The notes under the pieces are model-generated. The model saw only the letters and a program-made list of their open reading frames with translations. It was not told the origin of the DNA and ran no database searches. A DNA stretch of 64,000 nt from Alkalihalobacillus sp. TS-13 (GTDB taxonomy: Bacteria > Bacillota > Bacilli > Bacillales > Fictibacillaceae). How positions within the stretch are numbered: position 1 is the stretch's first letter; each line of letters opens with the position of its first letter. Below are positions 17,366 to 26,059 of the stretch, one piece after another. The stretch lies in assembly GCF_019720915.1 (NCBI RefSeq), contig NZ_JAHKSI010000001.1, forward strand, positions 3,348,001 through 3,412,000. Reading direction: 5' to 3'. A program made the translations under genes and the position numbers.

Positions 17366-17398
17366 GGAGACTTCTTTTTTTGAAGTCTCCTATTTTTT
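17366..17398 (+). terminator. Intrinsic terminator of the amidase gene
   Basis: GGAGACTTC (17366-17374) / GAAGTCTCC (17382-17390), perfect 9-bp stem followed by TATTTTTT, starting at the stop codon. Confidence 0.9.
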
Positions 17399-17520
17399 GC
17401 ATATTAGGTTTTTGTAGATAGATCCTCCACTTTTGTAGATAATTTCGGTTATTTGTAGGTAATTTCATGTTTTTGTAATTTATGCCTTGTTTTTGTGGAT
17501 AGCCACGCTTTTTTTGTAGT
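17399..17520 (+). repeat. 20-bp phased T-rich array A (six units)
   Basis: The motif TTTTTGTAGATAA recurs with the G of GTA/GTG at 17414, 17435, 17455, 17475, 17495 and 17516: steps of 21, 20, 20, 20 and 21. The sequence between motifs is variable. It starts right after the amidase terminator and points the same way. Confidence 0.75.
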
Positions 17521-17613
17521 TATGGTGCACAGGTGTTCGGAAATTAGGTGTGAAAGCCTGAAAAGTAGTCCTTTTTCTTAATCTAGAGGTGGATTTTTCC
17601 GTTTAAAAAGGAA

Positions 17614-17730
17614 GGGCTGTCCTAAAAGAAAAGTGTCAGACACCTCCAACACAACATTTTGAATCAAAACCACGATTTTTCTCAAAATGTTGTTAAGTTC
17701 GGAGAGACTCAGACACTTTTGGGACAGCCC
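17614..17730. repeat. Long-hairpin repeat family 2, full copy (F1)
   Basis: Outer arms GGGCTGTCCtAAAAG / CTTTTGGGACAGCCC, then GTGTCAGA / TCAGACAC, enclose a second stem AACATTTTGA / TCAAAATGTT. It is about 117 bp, could fold into one long structure, and sits downstream of the MOSC gene as well as the amidase. Confidence 0.75.
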
Positions 17731-17825
17731 CTTATCTGCTTCTGGTATTCAACTAGTTGGCATAACGGAAGAGAACCCTGTTTACCCCATACTTAGTCAA
17801 AAATCGATGGAATCTTCTGCTCACT

Positions 17826-18524
17826 TCATAGCACTTCAATCCTATCATCAACATTGATTGTGCCGGTCTTTTTTACCGATGCATAAACACCGAAGATCTG
17901 TTTGTTTTCCTTGACGACGGTCTTTAGGACGTTTGTATCGACTTCCTGGGTTTTGGCGTCTACATTGACATAGGCACAACGTTCACAGCCTTTTTCAACA
18001 TGCAGGATTACATCATTTATCTTGATGTCTTTGCCGATCCATGACTCTTCTGCAAAAGGCTTTGCCTCCCCAAGATCCATAACCAGGTTCGGTCGGAAAC
18101 GCAGCATATCCATTTCCTCCCGGTTACATAACTTTTTCAGTTCTTTCAACGATTCCTTGTACGTAAGTAATAACGGCGAATCCCAATATGACGGTCCTGG
18201 GCCTTCCGGGTCTGTATGTACCAAAGAGATACTCATCCCTGCTTTATCCTCGAGATCTTTATGTACTTTCAGGTTACCCTCCTCAAAACGCTCGCCTTCT
18301 TTTATAAATACGAGTGTGCCCTCTTCTTCTAGTTTCACATCGTACTCTAATAGAAAAGGTGAATCTGAGATGGTCAGATGGCTTCCTGGCTTATTATTCT
18401 TTTCCCATGCGAATATCCGGTCCCCCTCCACCCCATAATCATGGACTCGGATTGCTGATAAAAATTCCCCTTGCATGGATTTTACGGGATAACGGATCAA
18501 TTCTTTCACTGTACCTGCATGCAT
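17826..18524 (-). CDS. MOSC domain protein
   Basis: A 232-residue cytosolic protein with an N-terminal beta-barrel (MHAGTVKELIRYPVKSMQGE) and a C-terminal MOSC domain with RFRPNL (142-147) and the Cys pair GCERC (C180, C183). MOSC proteins handle molybdenum cofactor or its sulfur, as in the mARC/YcbX and YiiM families; the conserved Cys is thought to carry sulfur or Mo. A possible link to the molybdoenzyme 2 kb away is only suggestive. The start is ATG 18524 with GGAGG 8-9 nt upstream. It is monocistronic. Confidence 0.85.
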   Translation of the reverse strand: MHAGTVKELIRYPVKSMQGEFLSAIRVHDYGVEGDRIFAWEKNNKPGSHLTISDSPFLLEYDVKLEEEGTLVFIKEGERFEEGNLKVHKDLEDKAGMSISLVHTDPEGPGPSYWDSPLLLTYKESLKELKKLCNREEMDMLRFRPNLVMDLGEAKPFAEESWIGKDIKINDVILHVEKGCERCAYVNVDAKTQEVDTNVLKTVVKENKQIFGVYASVKKTGTINVDDRIEVL

Positions 18525-18624
18525 ATTGAATGACCTCCGATTTTTTTCTTTAATGTTAACTATACGGAACATCTTTACGAATTCCTTTAACATTAGGTTC
18601 TGTTAGTTTATATATTTGATTTTT

Positions 18625-18968
18625 GTGAAATTCACTCCCTTTCAGCGGGCAAACGAAAAGCGGAAGCGACCTGATTAGTCACGTAGGTCAATGGAAAACG
18701 GACGGGGAGGCTGTCGCCGTCGCAGGAAGGTTGAAGTGATCCAAGTGACTGGTCGCTGAGCTAGACACCACTTCCTTGCATTTACCTACTTCCGCGAGCT
18801 TCGACGTTCACCATAGAACGTACTTTTTGTACAGGATGTACTGACTTCGACGTTCACCATAGGACGTGGTGGTATTTAGTCGAAGTTCATTATTATAGTC
18901 GAAGATCCTTTTAAAAACAGTGGGATCTTGCTTAGCTCGCTTTTCCCGCAGGAGTGTCGCAAATTTCT
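18625..18968 (+). repeat. MITE-like repeat family 1, full type A copy with duplicated arm (R5)
   Basis: Runs from gtgaaattcactccctttc to cgcaggagtgtcgcaaatttc. The hairpin arm cttcgacgttcaccatag occurs twice, separated by a linker with gtacaggatgtactga. Confidence 0.8.
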
Positions 18969-19004
18969 TAAAATCTACAGAGGGTGTTAACAAGTCCTAA
19001 AATA

Positions 19005-19035
19005 CAAAAAGATCGCTCCATAGAAAGAAGCGATC
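19005..19035 (-). terminator. Intrinsic terminator of the YczE-like gene
   Basis: GATCGCT (19011-19017) / AGCGATC (19029-19035) with TTTTTG on the minus strand. Confidence 0.8.
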
Positions 19036-19044
19036 CGCGTATAA

Positions 19045-19656
19045 TCATGATTGTAACCGTTGCTGGAATTTTTGAACTGGTGGCGCGAACAATTGGACAA
19101 GTGGACCAATCGTGAATGTGACGATCAACGTCCCTAATCCTATAGGACCGCTGAAAAGAAAAGCAACAACGAGGGCAGACAATTCTCCGATCGTTTTTGC
19201 AACACCCATACTGACACCCAGTCGTTCCTGGATTGCCAACATAAGTTTATCAATCGGGATGAGCGGGAATTTCGCTTGCAAATAAACAGAAATTCCAAAA
19301 GCTATTATCACCATCCCGACTACGAATATGATGATTTGTTGAACTAATCCACTCGTATTGAATTGATCAAAAACCAAGAGCAGCCAGCTGTCAATGAATA
19401 CTCCTGCTAAAAAGATCGTAATGACAGCAAGAACGTCAGGACGTGTTCGTAAAAGGATTGCATTCAATATGATCAACACAATGCCCACAATGAACACCCA
19501 GCTTCCGACGGTCAAACCAATCGTTTTCGAGAGACCGACATTGAGGGCATCCCAGGCACCTGTTCCTAATTCTGCTTTTATCGTTAAACTAACCCCAAGT
19601 GATATCAAACTTAGGCCAAGCACAAAACTTATCAAACGTATGATGAATGATTTCAT
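19045..19656 (-). CDS. YczE/YyaS/YitT-family membrane protein
   Basis: A 203-residue integral membrane protein with about five hydrophobic segments. It begins MKSFIIRLISFVLGLSLISL and has the conserved KAELGTGAWDALNVGLS stretch of the YczE family. The physiological role is not established. The start is ATG 19656 with GGGGGAG 5 nt upstream; further upstream in-frame starts lack an RBS. It lies 62 bp after the DUF6886 gene, so the three genes from 20812 down to 19045 may be co-transcribed. Confidence 0.8.
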   Translation of the reverse strand: MKSFIIRLISFVLGLSLISLGVSLTIKAELGTGAWDALNVGLSKTIGLTVGSWVFIVGIVLIILNAILLRTRPDVLAVITIFLAGVFIDSWLLLVFDQFNTSGLVQQIIIFVVGMVIIAFGISVYLQAKFPLIPIDKLMLAIQERLGVSMGVAKTIGELSALVVAFLFSGPIGLGTLIVTFTIGPLVQLFAPPVQKFQQRLQS

Positions 19657-19718
19657 GATGTCTCCCCCAACTTGAAAATTCATTAATCCATCATACCACG
19701 TTTGGCTTGAAGAAGGAA

Positions 19719-20225
19719 TCACTCTATTGCATTCCTCATCCTGATCATCGAAAAGCTTAACGTGGAGCTCGGAATTTCATATCTTAAGGATTTCAAAGTC
19801 GGTAGACACCGTATTTCGATCCCTTCTTTTTCAAGCAGCTGAGGCAACCTTTCCAGCCTTTGGACAGAGGTAGGAACCACCGTTGAACGGGAGGTGTAAT
19901 AACCTGCGTTACGATCAAAACACTTAAACGAATCCCCACCAAACGTATATTGATAGAGAACCCCACTCTTCAACCGCTCCACCCAGCGATTTTCAATTAC
20001 AATGACCATCCTTGTATCCACGTTGAACGTCTGGGTATCTTCAGTTTTGGTGCGAACGTTTTTCCAAAATGCGATCCGTGGACAGTTTCTCGGGAACAGA
20101 TAGAGAGGGCTGTGCGCTCTGTCTATCGCCCAAACATAAGGCGGCTCCTCCGGAAAAGATGGTGATTTTCGCGGTTGGAACTCCTTGATTTGCCCCTCTT
20201 CGCTAAAGTGGTAATATTCGCTCAA
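19719..20225 (-). CDS. DUF6886 family protein
   Basis: A 168-residue soluble protein: MSEYYHFSEEGQIKEFQPRK, PPYVWAIDRAHSPLYLFPRN, CPRIAF, then VIENRWVERLKSGVLYQYTF. I recognise this as the DUF6886 pattern of Bacilli, function unknown. Its ATG overlaps the stop of the histidine phosphatase by 4 bp (ATGA), so the two are translationally coupled. Confidence 0.7.
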   Translation of the reverse strand: MSEYYHFSEEGQIKEFQPRKSPSFPEEPPYVWAIDRAHSPLYLFPRNCPRIAFWKNVRTKTEDTQTFNVDTRMVIVIENRWVERLKSGVLYQYTFGGDSFKCFDRNAGYYTSRSTVVPTSVQRLERLPQLLEKEGIEIRCLPTLKSLRYEIPSSTLSFSMIRMRNAIE

Positions 20226-20812
20226 GCTTCTCTTTCCTCAATCGTCGAAAGATGTTCAGAACAATTGAGAAGCTTAATATCCCACTTTTCATCAACAAAC
20301 TGGAAAATTGATACGGATGTATTACCAAAACGGCATCTTTCAAAATCATTTTTCAAGTGTTTCAACAAATGATTGAGTAGAGCGCCATGGCTGACCACGA
20401 TGATCCGCTCGTTAGGATGTTTAAGCAGCACCTCATCCATGAAGGACCGAATTCTTGCGACAATGCTTTCTTCTTTTTCAAATTTAAGGTCAAGATCCTT
20501 CCAGTTCTCGCCCCACCGTTCAATCCGCTCCTCCTCATTCGTGCCTTCCATTTCTCCCCAATGCAGTTCCCGAAGTCTTTCATCCGTTTGTACTGGAAGG
20601 TTCAGAACCTCCCCGACTGCTTCTGCTGTCGTTTTTGCTCGGCTCAGGTCACTCGAGTAGATCGTATCCCATTCTCCTCCTTCAAATCGACGGCCTAATG
20701 CTTTCGCTTGCATTATTCCTTCTTCATTAAGAGGAATATCTGATTGCCCTTGAGCTCTCGCTTCTAGATTCCAATTTGTAACCCCATGTCTGATGAATGC
20801 GATTGTTGTCAT
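20222..20812 (-). CDS. Histidine phosphatase family protein (phosphoglycerate mutase-like)
   Basis: A 196-residue cytosolic enzyme. The phosphorylated His is H9 in the R8-H9-G10 motif, SSDLSRAKTTAE supplies the conserved Arg, LRELHWGEMEG the catalytic acid, and VVSHGALLNH the second His. This is branch 2 of the superfamily: small phosphatases acting on phosphosugars or similar, not true mutases. The substrate cannot be told from sequence. It is the first gene of a tight pair with DUF6886. Confidence 0.85.
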   Translation of the reverse strand: MTTIAFIRHGVTNWNLEARAQGQSDIPLNEEGIMQAKALGRRFEGGEWDTIYSSDLSRAKTTAEAVGEVLNLPVQTDERLRELHWGEMEGTNEEERIERWGENWKDLDLKFEKEESIVARIRSFMDEVLLKHPNERIIVVSHGALLNHLLKHLKNDFERCRFGNTSVSIFQFVDEKWDIKLLNCSEHLSTIEEREA

Positions 20813-20918
20813 ATTGAACCCTCCCTGAAAAATTAGCAGAATCGTTATATTCTCTGTTGAATAGCCAATCCCTTTTATTTATTTTAAAGGCTTTGTTAAA
20901 GAATGATGTTGATTTCTT

Positions 20919-21214
20919 CGAAATTCACTCCCTTTCCGCGGGCAAACGAAAAGCGGAAGCGACCCGATTAGTCACGTAGGTCACTGGAAAACTAACGAAG
21001 AGGCTGTCAACGCCGGAGGAAGTTTGAAGTGATCCAAGTGACTGGTCGCTGAGCTAGACACCCCTTCTTGCATTTACCTACTTCCGCGAGCTTCGACGTT
21101 CACCATAGGACGTGGTGGTATTTAGTCGAAGTTCATTATTATAATCGAAGATCCTTTTGATAACAGCGGGGTCTCACCTGGCTCGCTGTTCCCGCAGGAG
21201 TGTCGTGAATTTCG
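20919..21214 (+). repeat. MITE-like repeat family 1, full type A copy (R6)
   Basis: Runs from cgaaattcactccctttccg to cgcaggagtgtcgtgaatttcg, with the single-arm hairpin form. Between it and the cyclase terminator, 21310-21352 contains a GGAAGCC...GGCTTCC stem followed by GTTTTT on the plus strand, with no plus-strand gene to serve. Confidence 0.8.
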
Positions 21215-21368
21215 TTTGAAATCAACAACGAAGATTAACAAAGCCATTTTATCCAAAGTTTCCTTATGGAGCCACAGGATTTCTTTTATCAGGAGTGCAA
21301 TGGGAGGAAGCCCCTCTTCGGACAATGATTCGGGTAGGCTTCCGTTTTTCCCTCTTACAAAACCAAAA

Positions 21369-21398
21369 AGAAAAAACCTGCGAATACCGAGGTTCTTT
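21369..21398 (-). terminator. Intrinsic terminator of the diguanylate cyclase gene
   Basis: AAAGAACCT / AGGTTTTTT hairpin on the minus strand (9 pairs with one G-U), ending in TTTTTTCTTTTT, directly after the stop codon. Confidence 0.75.
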
Positions 21399-22472
21399 CT
21401 AGCCTGTCTTTACTTGATTTTTACCATTTCGCTTTGCAGAGTACAGGAGTTTGTCCGCTTTTTCAAAGAATGCTTCTTTACCCATGCCTGCATCGTATTC
21501 GTTAACCCCTATGCTAACAGTCACCCGTGATCCTTCCAATACACGGAATGAAATACATTGGATTTTACTTCGGATCCCTTCAATCAACTCGATCGTTCTT
21601 TCCATCGGTTTTCCGACAAAGAGCACAATGAATTCCTCTCCACCATAGCGTGCAGCAAAATCATCACTGGTGATCTCCTCCTGGATCAATTCCGCGATTT
21701 GTTTCAACACCTCATCACCAGCACGATGGCCATACGTGTCATTGACCTGTTTGAAATTGTCGAGGTCAAAGATCGCCATTTGGATTGAAAAATGATATTG
21801 CGAATGGTGTGCAAGCAGTTCGTTTAAGTATTGATGGAATGAGATTTGGTTATACATACCCGTTAAGGAATCGGTTTTCGACAGCTTTTCCATCAGTGTA
21901 TTTTTTACGAGCAGATCCTGTTGGTCCTCTATTGACTGACGATAATGCTCGGTCAGTTCTAGCCCTCTTTCAGTGATTCCGATAACGGCCAGGGCAGCAA
22001 TCGATAACATCGCCAGTAATGTGAAATGTTCAATGACACCGATACTACTCCTTAACATAGGATCAATGACGGAAAGTGTGGAATAGCTGACAATGGTCAA
22101 CACAGTCGTGTATATGATGATCCTCTTTTTGAAATAAGCGCCAGAAGTAAGAATAGGCAAAAACAAAGCCGCTTTCACTATGATTAAATCGGGCCGGCTG
22201 TAGATGAAATTAAGCGCAATCAAAAGCCCAGCCGTGATGACGATAAAATCTTTTACAGGATTGTCCAACCGGACTGCAATCTCTGAACCCATGACGATCA
22301 AAGCCCCGATTACACCTGGAATAGCTACAAAATAGATCAGGTATTCTCCTAATGGTGCATCGGAGAAATTATAATTGATGAGCTTGATAATGATCGCTAA
22401 AAAAATAATCAACCAGTAGACATTGAGAATTTTCCGATTCAATTTTCGAGTATCAAGTTCCATCCGGCTCAT
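21399..22472 (-). CDS. Membrane diguanylate cyclase (GGDEF)
   Basis: A 357-residue protein: about six membrane helices (residues 17-168), a short coiled linker (169-200), then a GGDEF domain (201-357) with the active-site GGEEF at 277-281 and DLDNFKQVNDTYGH upstream. It should make cyclic di-GMP from GTP at the inner membrane face. The RxxD inhibitory site five residues before GGEEF is absent (TSDD instead), so product feedback through the I-site is unlikely. The N-terminal membrane domain probably senses a signal. It is a single-gene unit. Confidence 0.88.
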   Translation of the reverse strand: MSRMELDTRKLNRKILNVYWLIIFLAIIIKLINYNFSDAPLGEYLIYFVAIPGVIGALIVMGSEIAVRLDNPVKDFIVITAGLLIALNFIYSRPDLIIVKAALFLPILTSGAYFKKRIIIYTTVLTIVSYSTLSVIDPMLRSSIGVIEHFTLLAMLSIAALAVIGITERGLELTEHYRQSIEDQQDLLVKNTLMEKLSKTDSLTGMYNQISFHQYLNELLAHHSQYHFSIQMAIFDLDNFKQVNDTYGHRAGDEVLKQIAELIQEEITSDDFAARYGGEEFIVLFVGKPMERTIELIEGIRSKIQCISFRVLEGSRVTVSIGVNEYDAGMGKEAFFEKADKLLYSAKRNGKNQVKTG

Positions 22473-22511
22473 GGGCCACCCCGCTTTGAGTAAAAGGCTC
22501 TGTTATTCTTC

Positions 22512-22603
22512 CGAAAATCCCAGCGATCCGTAAGCCTCCTCGCTCGTCCCTCGCTGTGGGGTCTTACCTGGCTCACTTTTCCAGCAGGAGTGTCGTGAAT
22601 TTC
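22512..22603 (+). repeat. MITE-like repeat family 1, partial type B copy (R7)
   Basis: Retains gcgatccgtaagcctcctcg and the right end (ccagcaggagtgtcgtgaatttc). Confidence 0.7.
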
Positions 22604-22638
22604 TATTAAATAATATCCACCTTAAAATTCAACAAAAC

Positions 22639-23181
22639 CTAGTAATAAGGAGATATCAGGATATAGACCAATACTCCTGTCAGGCTGACATAAAGCCATA
22701 AAGGCATTGTCCACCTTGCAATTTTACGGTGTTTTTCAACTTGCATGGTCAAACCACGGACTAGGGACAATAGTGCTAATGGAACGATGACTGCTGCTAA
22801 AATGATGTGGGTGATCAAAATGAAATAATAGATGTATTTTAATGGTCCTTCTCCGCCATATGAAGTTGATTCAGCTAGATAATGATACGAAACGTACGAG
22901 ATTAAAAACAATGTTGTTGATGTGAATGCGGCAAATATGAAGCGGCGGTGCAGTTTGATGTTTTTACGCAGGATAAACCAAAGCGCTGCTAGTAAAAACA
23001 CAAAAGTAAAACTATTGAAAACTGCATTCAATAATGGCAATACTGTGATGTCAAAGCCCGTTTCCCCCTCATACTCCGGTAAAAAGAAAAGGACAACGAC
23101 CAATGCATTTATTAAAATCGATAGGAACACGACGAGTCCCGTGTAGCTTTTTTTATTTGTAGAAGATGGATTCTGATTCAT
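22639..23181 (-). CDS. DUF420 membrane protein (YozB/CtaM-like)
   Basis: A 180-residue membrane protein with about five helices. Family features are LLNAVFNSFTFVFLLAALWF, KNIKLHRRFIFAAFTSTTLF and HIILAAVIVPLALLSLVRGL, with paired His residues. DUF420 proteins (YozB, CtaM) are needed for haem-copper oxidase assembly in relatives. The start is ATG 23181 with AGGAGAG 5 nt upstream. No oxidase genes are adjacent. The ArAE-like gene lies upstream with a gap of about 114 bp. Confidence 0.82.
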   Translation of the reverse strand: MNQNPSSTNKKSYTGLVVFLSILINALVVVLFFLPEYEGETGFDITVLPLLNAVFNSFTFVFLLAALWFILRKNIKLHRRFIFAAFTSTTLFLISYVSYHYLAESTSYGGEGPLKYIYYFILITHIILAAVIVPLALLSLVRGLTMQVEKHRKIARWTMPLWLYVSLTGVLVYILISPYY

Positions 23182-23295
23182 GGTTTCTCTCCTATTCAGT
23201 AAAAGTTCTCTTTCAAGAATAAAAGATGTGTGAGCTGCGAGGCAACTTTTTGTCCATGAATCCACAAAAGGTTCAAATCTCACCCAATGATAAAT

Positions 23296-24315
23296 TCATC
23301 TTTTCTTACTGATTCTTTCCAAATCTTCTAATACATCTTCTAATGCGAGTAGCTCATATATGATTGTCAGGCGTTGTGAGATATGTCGTTTTGTCCTTGA
23401 AGTTTCCGTATCATTACGGCGATCCCTCTCAGAAATGAATAAAGACTCAAGATCTTCTATCAACTTGTCATGTTGTTGTCTTACATCGTGTTCGGGATCC
23501 TTTAAGATAGCGGCAATTGATGCGGCGGAATTCATAATGGTCTGAGATTGGTCTGGTGGCAATTTTGCCTTCTCTATATTAAGATATAACAAATTCCCGA
23601 AATGATAAAGAATCTTTTGGAAATATTCCAATTTTTTGACAACCACCCCGAATTTCTGGATATCCTTCAAATTGTGTCTTCTGTATTTCCACTCCTCCCG
23701 TTGATATTGGGCAAGCGAAAATGTACGTTCTAAATCCTTGCTTAAGCGTTGATATTCGAGCAGCAGGCCTTTTGGGTTATTTCCTTCAATAAACTTTGTC
23801 AATAATTGACCCGAACCCTCATATAGTTCGTCCACTTTCTTGATAACCATTTCGTTATATTGCGGGGGAAGAATAATATAATTGATGATGGTCGAAACAA
23901 CGAGCCCGATCAGCGTTGTGCTGAGTCTCACAAAAAAAGAGTTCACAAATTGGTCTTCCGTTTCTGCAATCATTGCAACAGCCGTCAACGTAGCAACCAA
24001 CATCCCTGCATCGAGCCGTAATTTGTGACAGACCGCCAGTGTAAGCGTTGCGGCTAAGGCGTAAGCGAGTGAAGATTGCCCAAGCATTGATTCAAAAAGC
24101 ATGGCAAAACCGGCACCAATCATTGCCGCTGGAAAACGGATCATTCCTTTTTTTATTGAATCGGATGCTGTCGGTTCAACTGTAACGATTGCTGTGATGA
24201 CTGCAAATAGAGCTGGAAGATTGAAAATGTTACAGATCAGTGCTGTGACGAATGCTGCAAGACCTGTTTTAAGCACCCGGCCTCCAATCCATTTATTTAT
24301 AGCGAATTTTTTCAC
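23296..24315 (-). CDS. Aromatic acid exporter family membrane protein (FUSC/ArAE-like)
   Basis: A 339-residue protein with an N-terminal six-helix membrane domain (about residues 15-150) that includes TAIVTVEPTASDSIKKGMIR, a family hallmark. A long charged helical C-terminal cytosolic domain follows. Related proteins (DUF939/ArAE_1, e.g. YgaE, YqjA) are thought to export organic acids, but the substrate is unknown. The start is ATG 24315. It is on the same strand as the DUF420 gene and may share a transcript with it. Confidence 0.8.
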   Translation of the reverse strand: MKKFAINKWIGGRVLKTGLAAFVTALICNIFNLPALFAVITAIVTVEPTASDSIKKGMIRFPAAMIGAGFAMLFESMLGQSSLAYALAATLTLAVCHKLRLDAGMLVATLTAVAMIAETEDQFVNSFFVRLSTTLIGLVVSTIINYIILPPQYNEMVIKKVDELYEGSGQLLTKFIEGNNPKGLLLEYQRLSKDLERTFSLAQYQREEWKYRRHNLKDIQKFGVVVKKLEYFQKILYHFGNLLYLNIEKAKLPPDQSQTIMNSAASIAAILKDPEHDVRQQHDKLIEDLESLFISERDRRNDTETSRTKRHISQRLTIIYELLALEDVLEDLERISKKR

Positions 24316-24457
24316 TTTTCATCCATCCCGATACACAATTTGTTATCTATTGTACCAATACTAACGACACAGCTCCACCTGTCATTAAATTGCATCACGG
24401 AAATTAATGTAACCATTTGTGGCATTTTAAGCCTGTTAAAGGACTTGTTGATTATAA

Positions 24458-24758
24458 GCGAAATTTGCGACACTCCTGCGGGAAAAGCGAGCCAGGCGAG
24501 ACCCCACTGTTTTTAAAAGGATCTTCGACTATAATAATGAACTTCGACTAAATACCACCACGTCCTATGGTGAACGTCGAAGCTCGCGGAAGTAGGTAAA
24601 TGCAAGGAAGTGGTGTTCTAGCTCAGCGACCAGCCACTTGGATCACTTCAAACTTCCTGCGGCGATTGTCAGCCTCCTCGTCCGTTTTCCAGTGACCTAC
24701 GTGACTAATCGGGTCGCTTCCGCTTTTCGTTTGCCCGCGGAAAGGGAGTGAATCTCGC
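24458..24758 (-). repeat. MITE-like repeat family 1, full type A copy, inverted (R8)
   Basis: The only full-length type A copy in this orientation: gcgaaatttgcgacactcct at the left and ccgcggaaagggagtgaatc at the right. It shows the element inserts both ways. Confidence 0.8.
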
Positions 24759-24890
24759 AGAAATCAACAATAAAACCCTAACAGAGCAGTCATTTTTAAA
24801 AACCTTGAAATATTTTCTTTTTAATAGTTCCAAAGAATCCTAATATATGACAAAATAAATACAGGAGTCTGCTAAAAGTGAGGGAAGAAA

Positions 24891-26033
24891 ATGTTTTGTT
24901 CGAATTGTGGAAATGAATTGCACACGTATGACCAATATTGTGAAACATGCGGAGCAAAACGCCTGGAAACAGTAGAGCCTACAAGAAAAGACATTAAACG
25001 TTGGCACTGGCTGACACCGCTCATAGCCTTCGTCATTACAGCCATCTGCCTATCAGGCTATTTTTATAGTGAACATAATAAGACAAATGCCGCGATGGAA
25101 TCTTTTAAAAAAGGGGAAACAGCAGCACTCGAAAGTGAGTATAAGGAAGCTCGCAAACATTTCGAAGAAGCATTTACATTACGCTCAGAATTTCCAGCGG
25201 CAATAGAAAATAAAAAGCTTGTCAATTCCGCAATCGAAGCAAAGGAACGCTTACATATTGCAAGGAAACATCAAGAGGAACAAGAATTCAACAAGTCCTT
25301 TGAACAGATCGAGAAGGCTACCGAAATCGTCTCAGGATACTCGGGGAAAGTGGCCGATACGATCCAACTAGATATAAAGAATACAAGAATGCATGTAAAT
25401 GTTGCTGAGATCAGATACGAAATGAACGGAAAAACGAAGCTTGAAGAGCTGGAGCCGCTCCTCATAAAAGCAGAAAAGTTCGATATTGAAGAAGCAGAAG
25501 AAATTGCCGAAGACCTCCGCAACCGGATTGCAAACATCGCCTATGCCCAAGCGAATGAACTACTGACAGACCATCAGTTCTCTGCTGCACTTGCCTCTGT
25601 AAAAAAAGGATTATACCACGAACCGAAGAACGAGAAGCTCATCAACTTGAAATCGACCATCCAGAATGAACAAGCCGCTTTCGAAAAGGCGGAGGAACAT
25701 CGACTTGAACAAGCTCTCATTGCAGCCGCAGAAGAAAAAGAACGTAATATTAATGATGCTCTAGAGGTCATCTCTCTCAAAACGTCGTTGAATGAATTGG
25801 GAGACCTTGTCGTCAAAGGGACTGTCAAAAGCAAAGCTACCGTTCCAATCAACTCTATTCGTGTTTCTTATTCCTTAGTTGATAAGAAGAAAAAAGTATT
25901 TGATGAAAATGAAGTCTATATCTATCCTGATATTCTATATCCTGGCGAAAAAGGAACATTTGAATATACCCATTTTATGATCGATAAAAAGCTTGACGTT
26001 AAATTCAATCAAGCGAATTGGTATTTAAAATAA
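24891..26033 (+). CDS. Zinc-ribbon membrane protein with TPR-like coils and FxLYD domain
   Basis: A 380-residue protein. A zinc ribbon sits at the N-terminus (C3, C6, C17, C20 in CSNCG...CETCG), one membrane helix at about 41-58, a long Glu/Lys/Ala-rich helical region with TPR-like character (about 65-285), and a C-terminal beta domain (about 293-380) resembling FxLYD. Topology is probably ribbon inside, rest outside. Such proteins are common in Bacilli, with no assigned function. The RBS is AGGGAAG. A secreted protease follows after a repeat copy. Confidence 0.75.
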   Translation: MFCSNCGNELHTYDQYCETCGAKRLETVEPTRKDIKRWHWLTPLIAFVITAICLSGYFYSEHNKTNAAMESFKKGETAALESEYKEARKHFEEAFTLRSEFPAAIENKKLVNSAIEAKERLHIARKHQEEQEFNKSFEQIEKATEIVSGYSGKVADTIQLDIKNTRMHVNVAEIRYEMNGKTKLEELEPLLIKAEKFDIEEAEEIAEDLRNRIANIAYAQANELLTDHQFSAALASVKKGLYHEPKNEKLINLKSTIQNEQAAFEKAEEHRLEQALIAAAEEKERNINDALEVISLKTSLNELGDLVVKGTVKSKATVPINSIRVSYSLVDKKKKVFDENEVYIYPDILYPGEKGTFEYTHFMIDKKLDVKFNQANWYLK

Positions 26034-26059
26034 GCTCTCTGTTATTCTTTATGTTGATT

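Noticed and set aside
17399-17520. Array A as a CRISPR array
   Set aside because: The repeated part is only about 9-13 bp and varies, the in-between parts are 7-11 bp, and there are no cas genes; CRISPR repeats and spacers are each about 23-40 bp.
21310-21352. Plus-strand GGAAGCC/GGCTTCC hairpin with GTTTTT as a terminator
   Set aside because: There is no plus-strand gene upstream of it, only repeat R6, so its role as a gene terminator cannot be supported.
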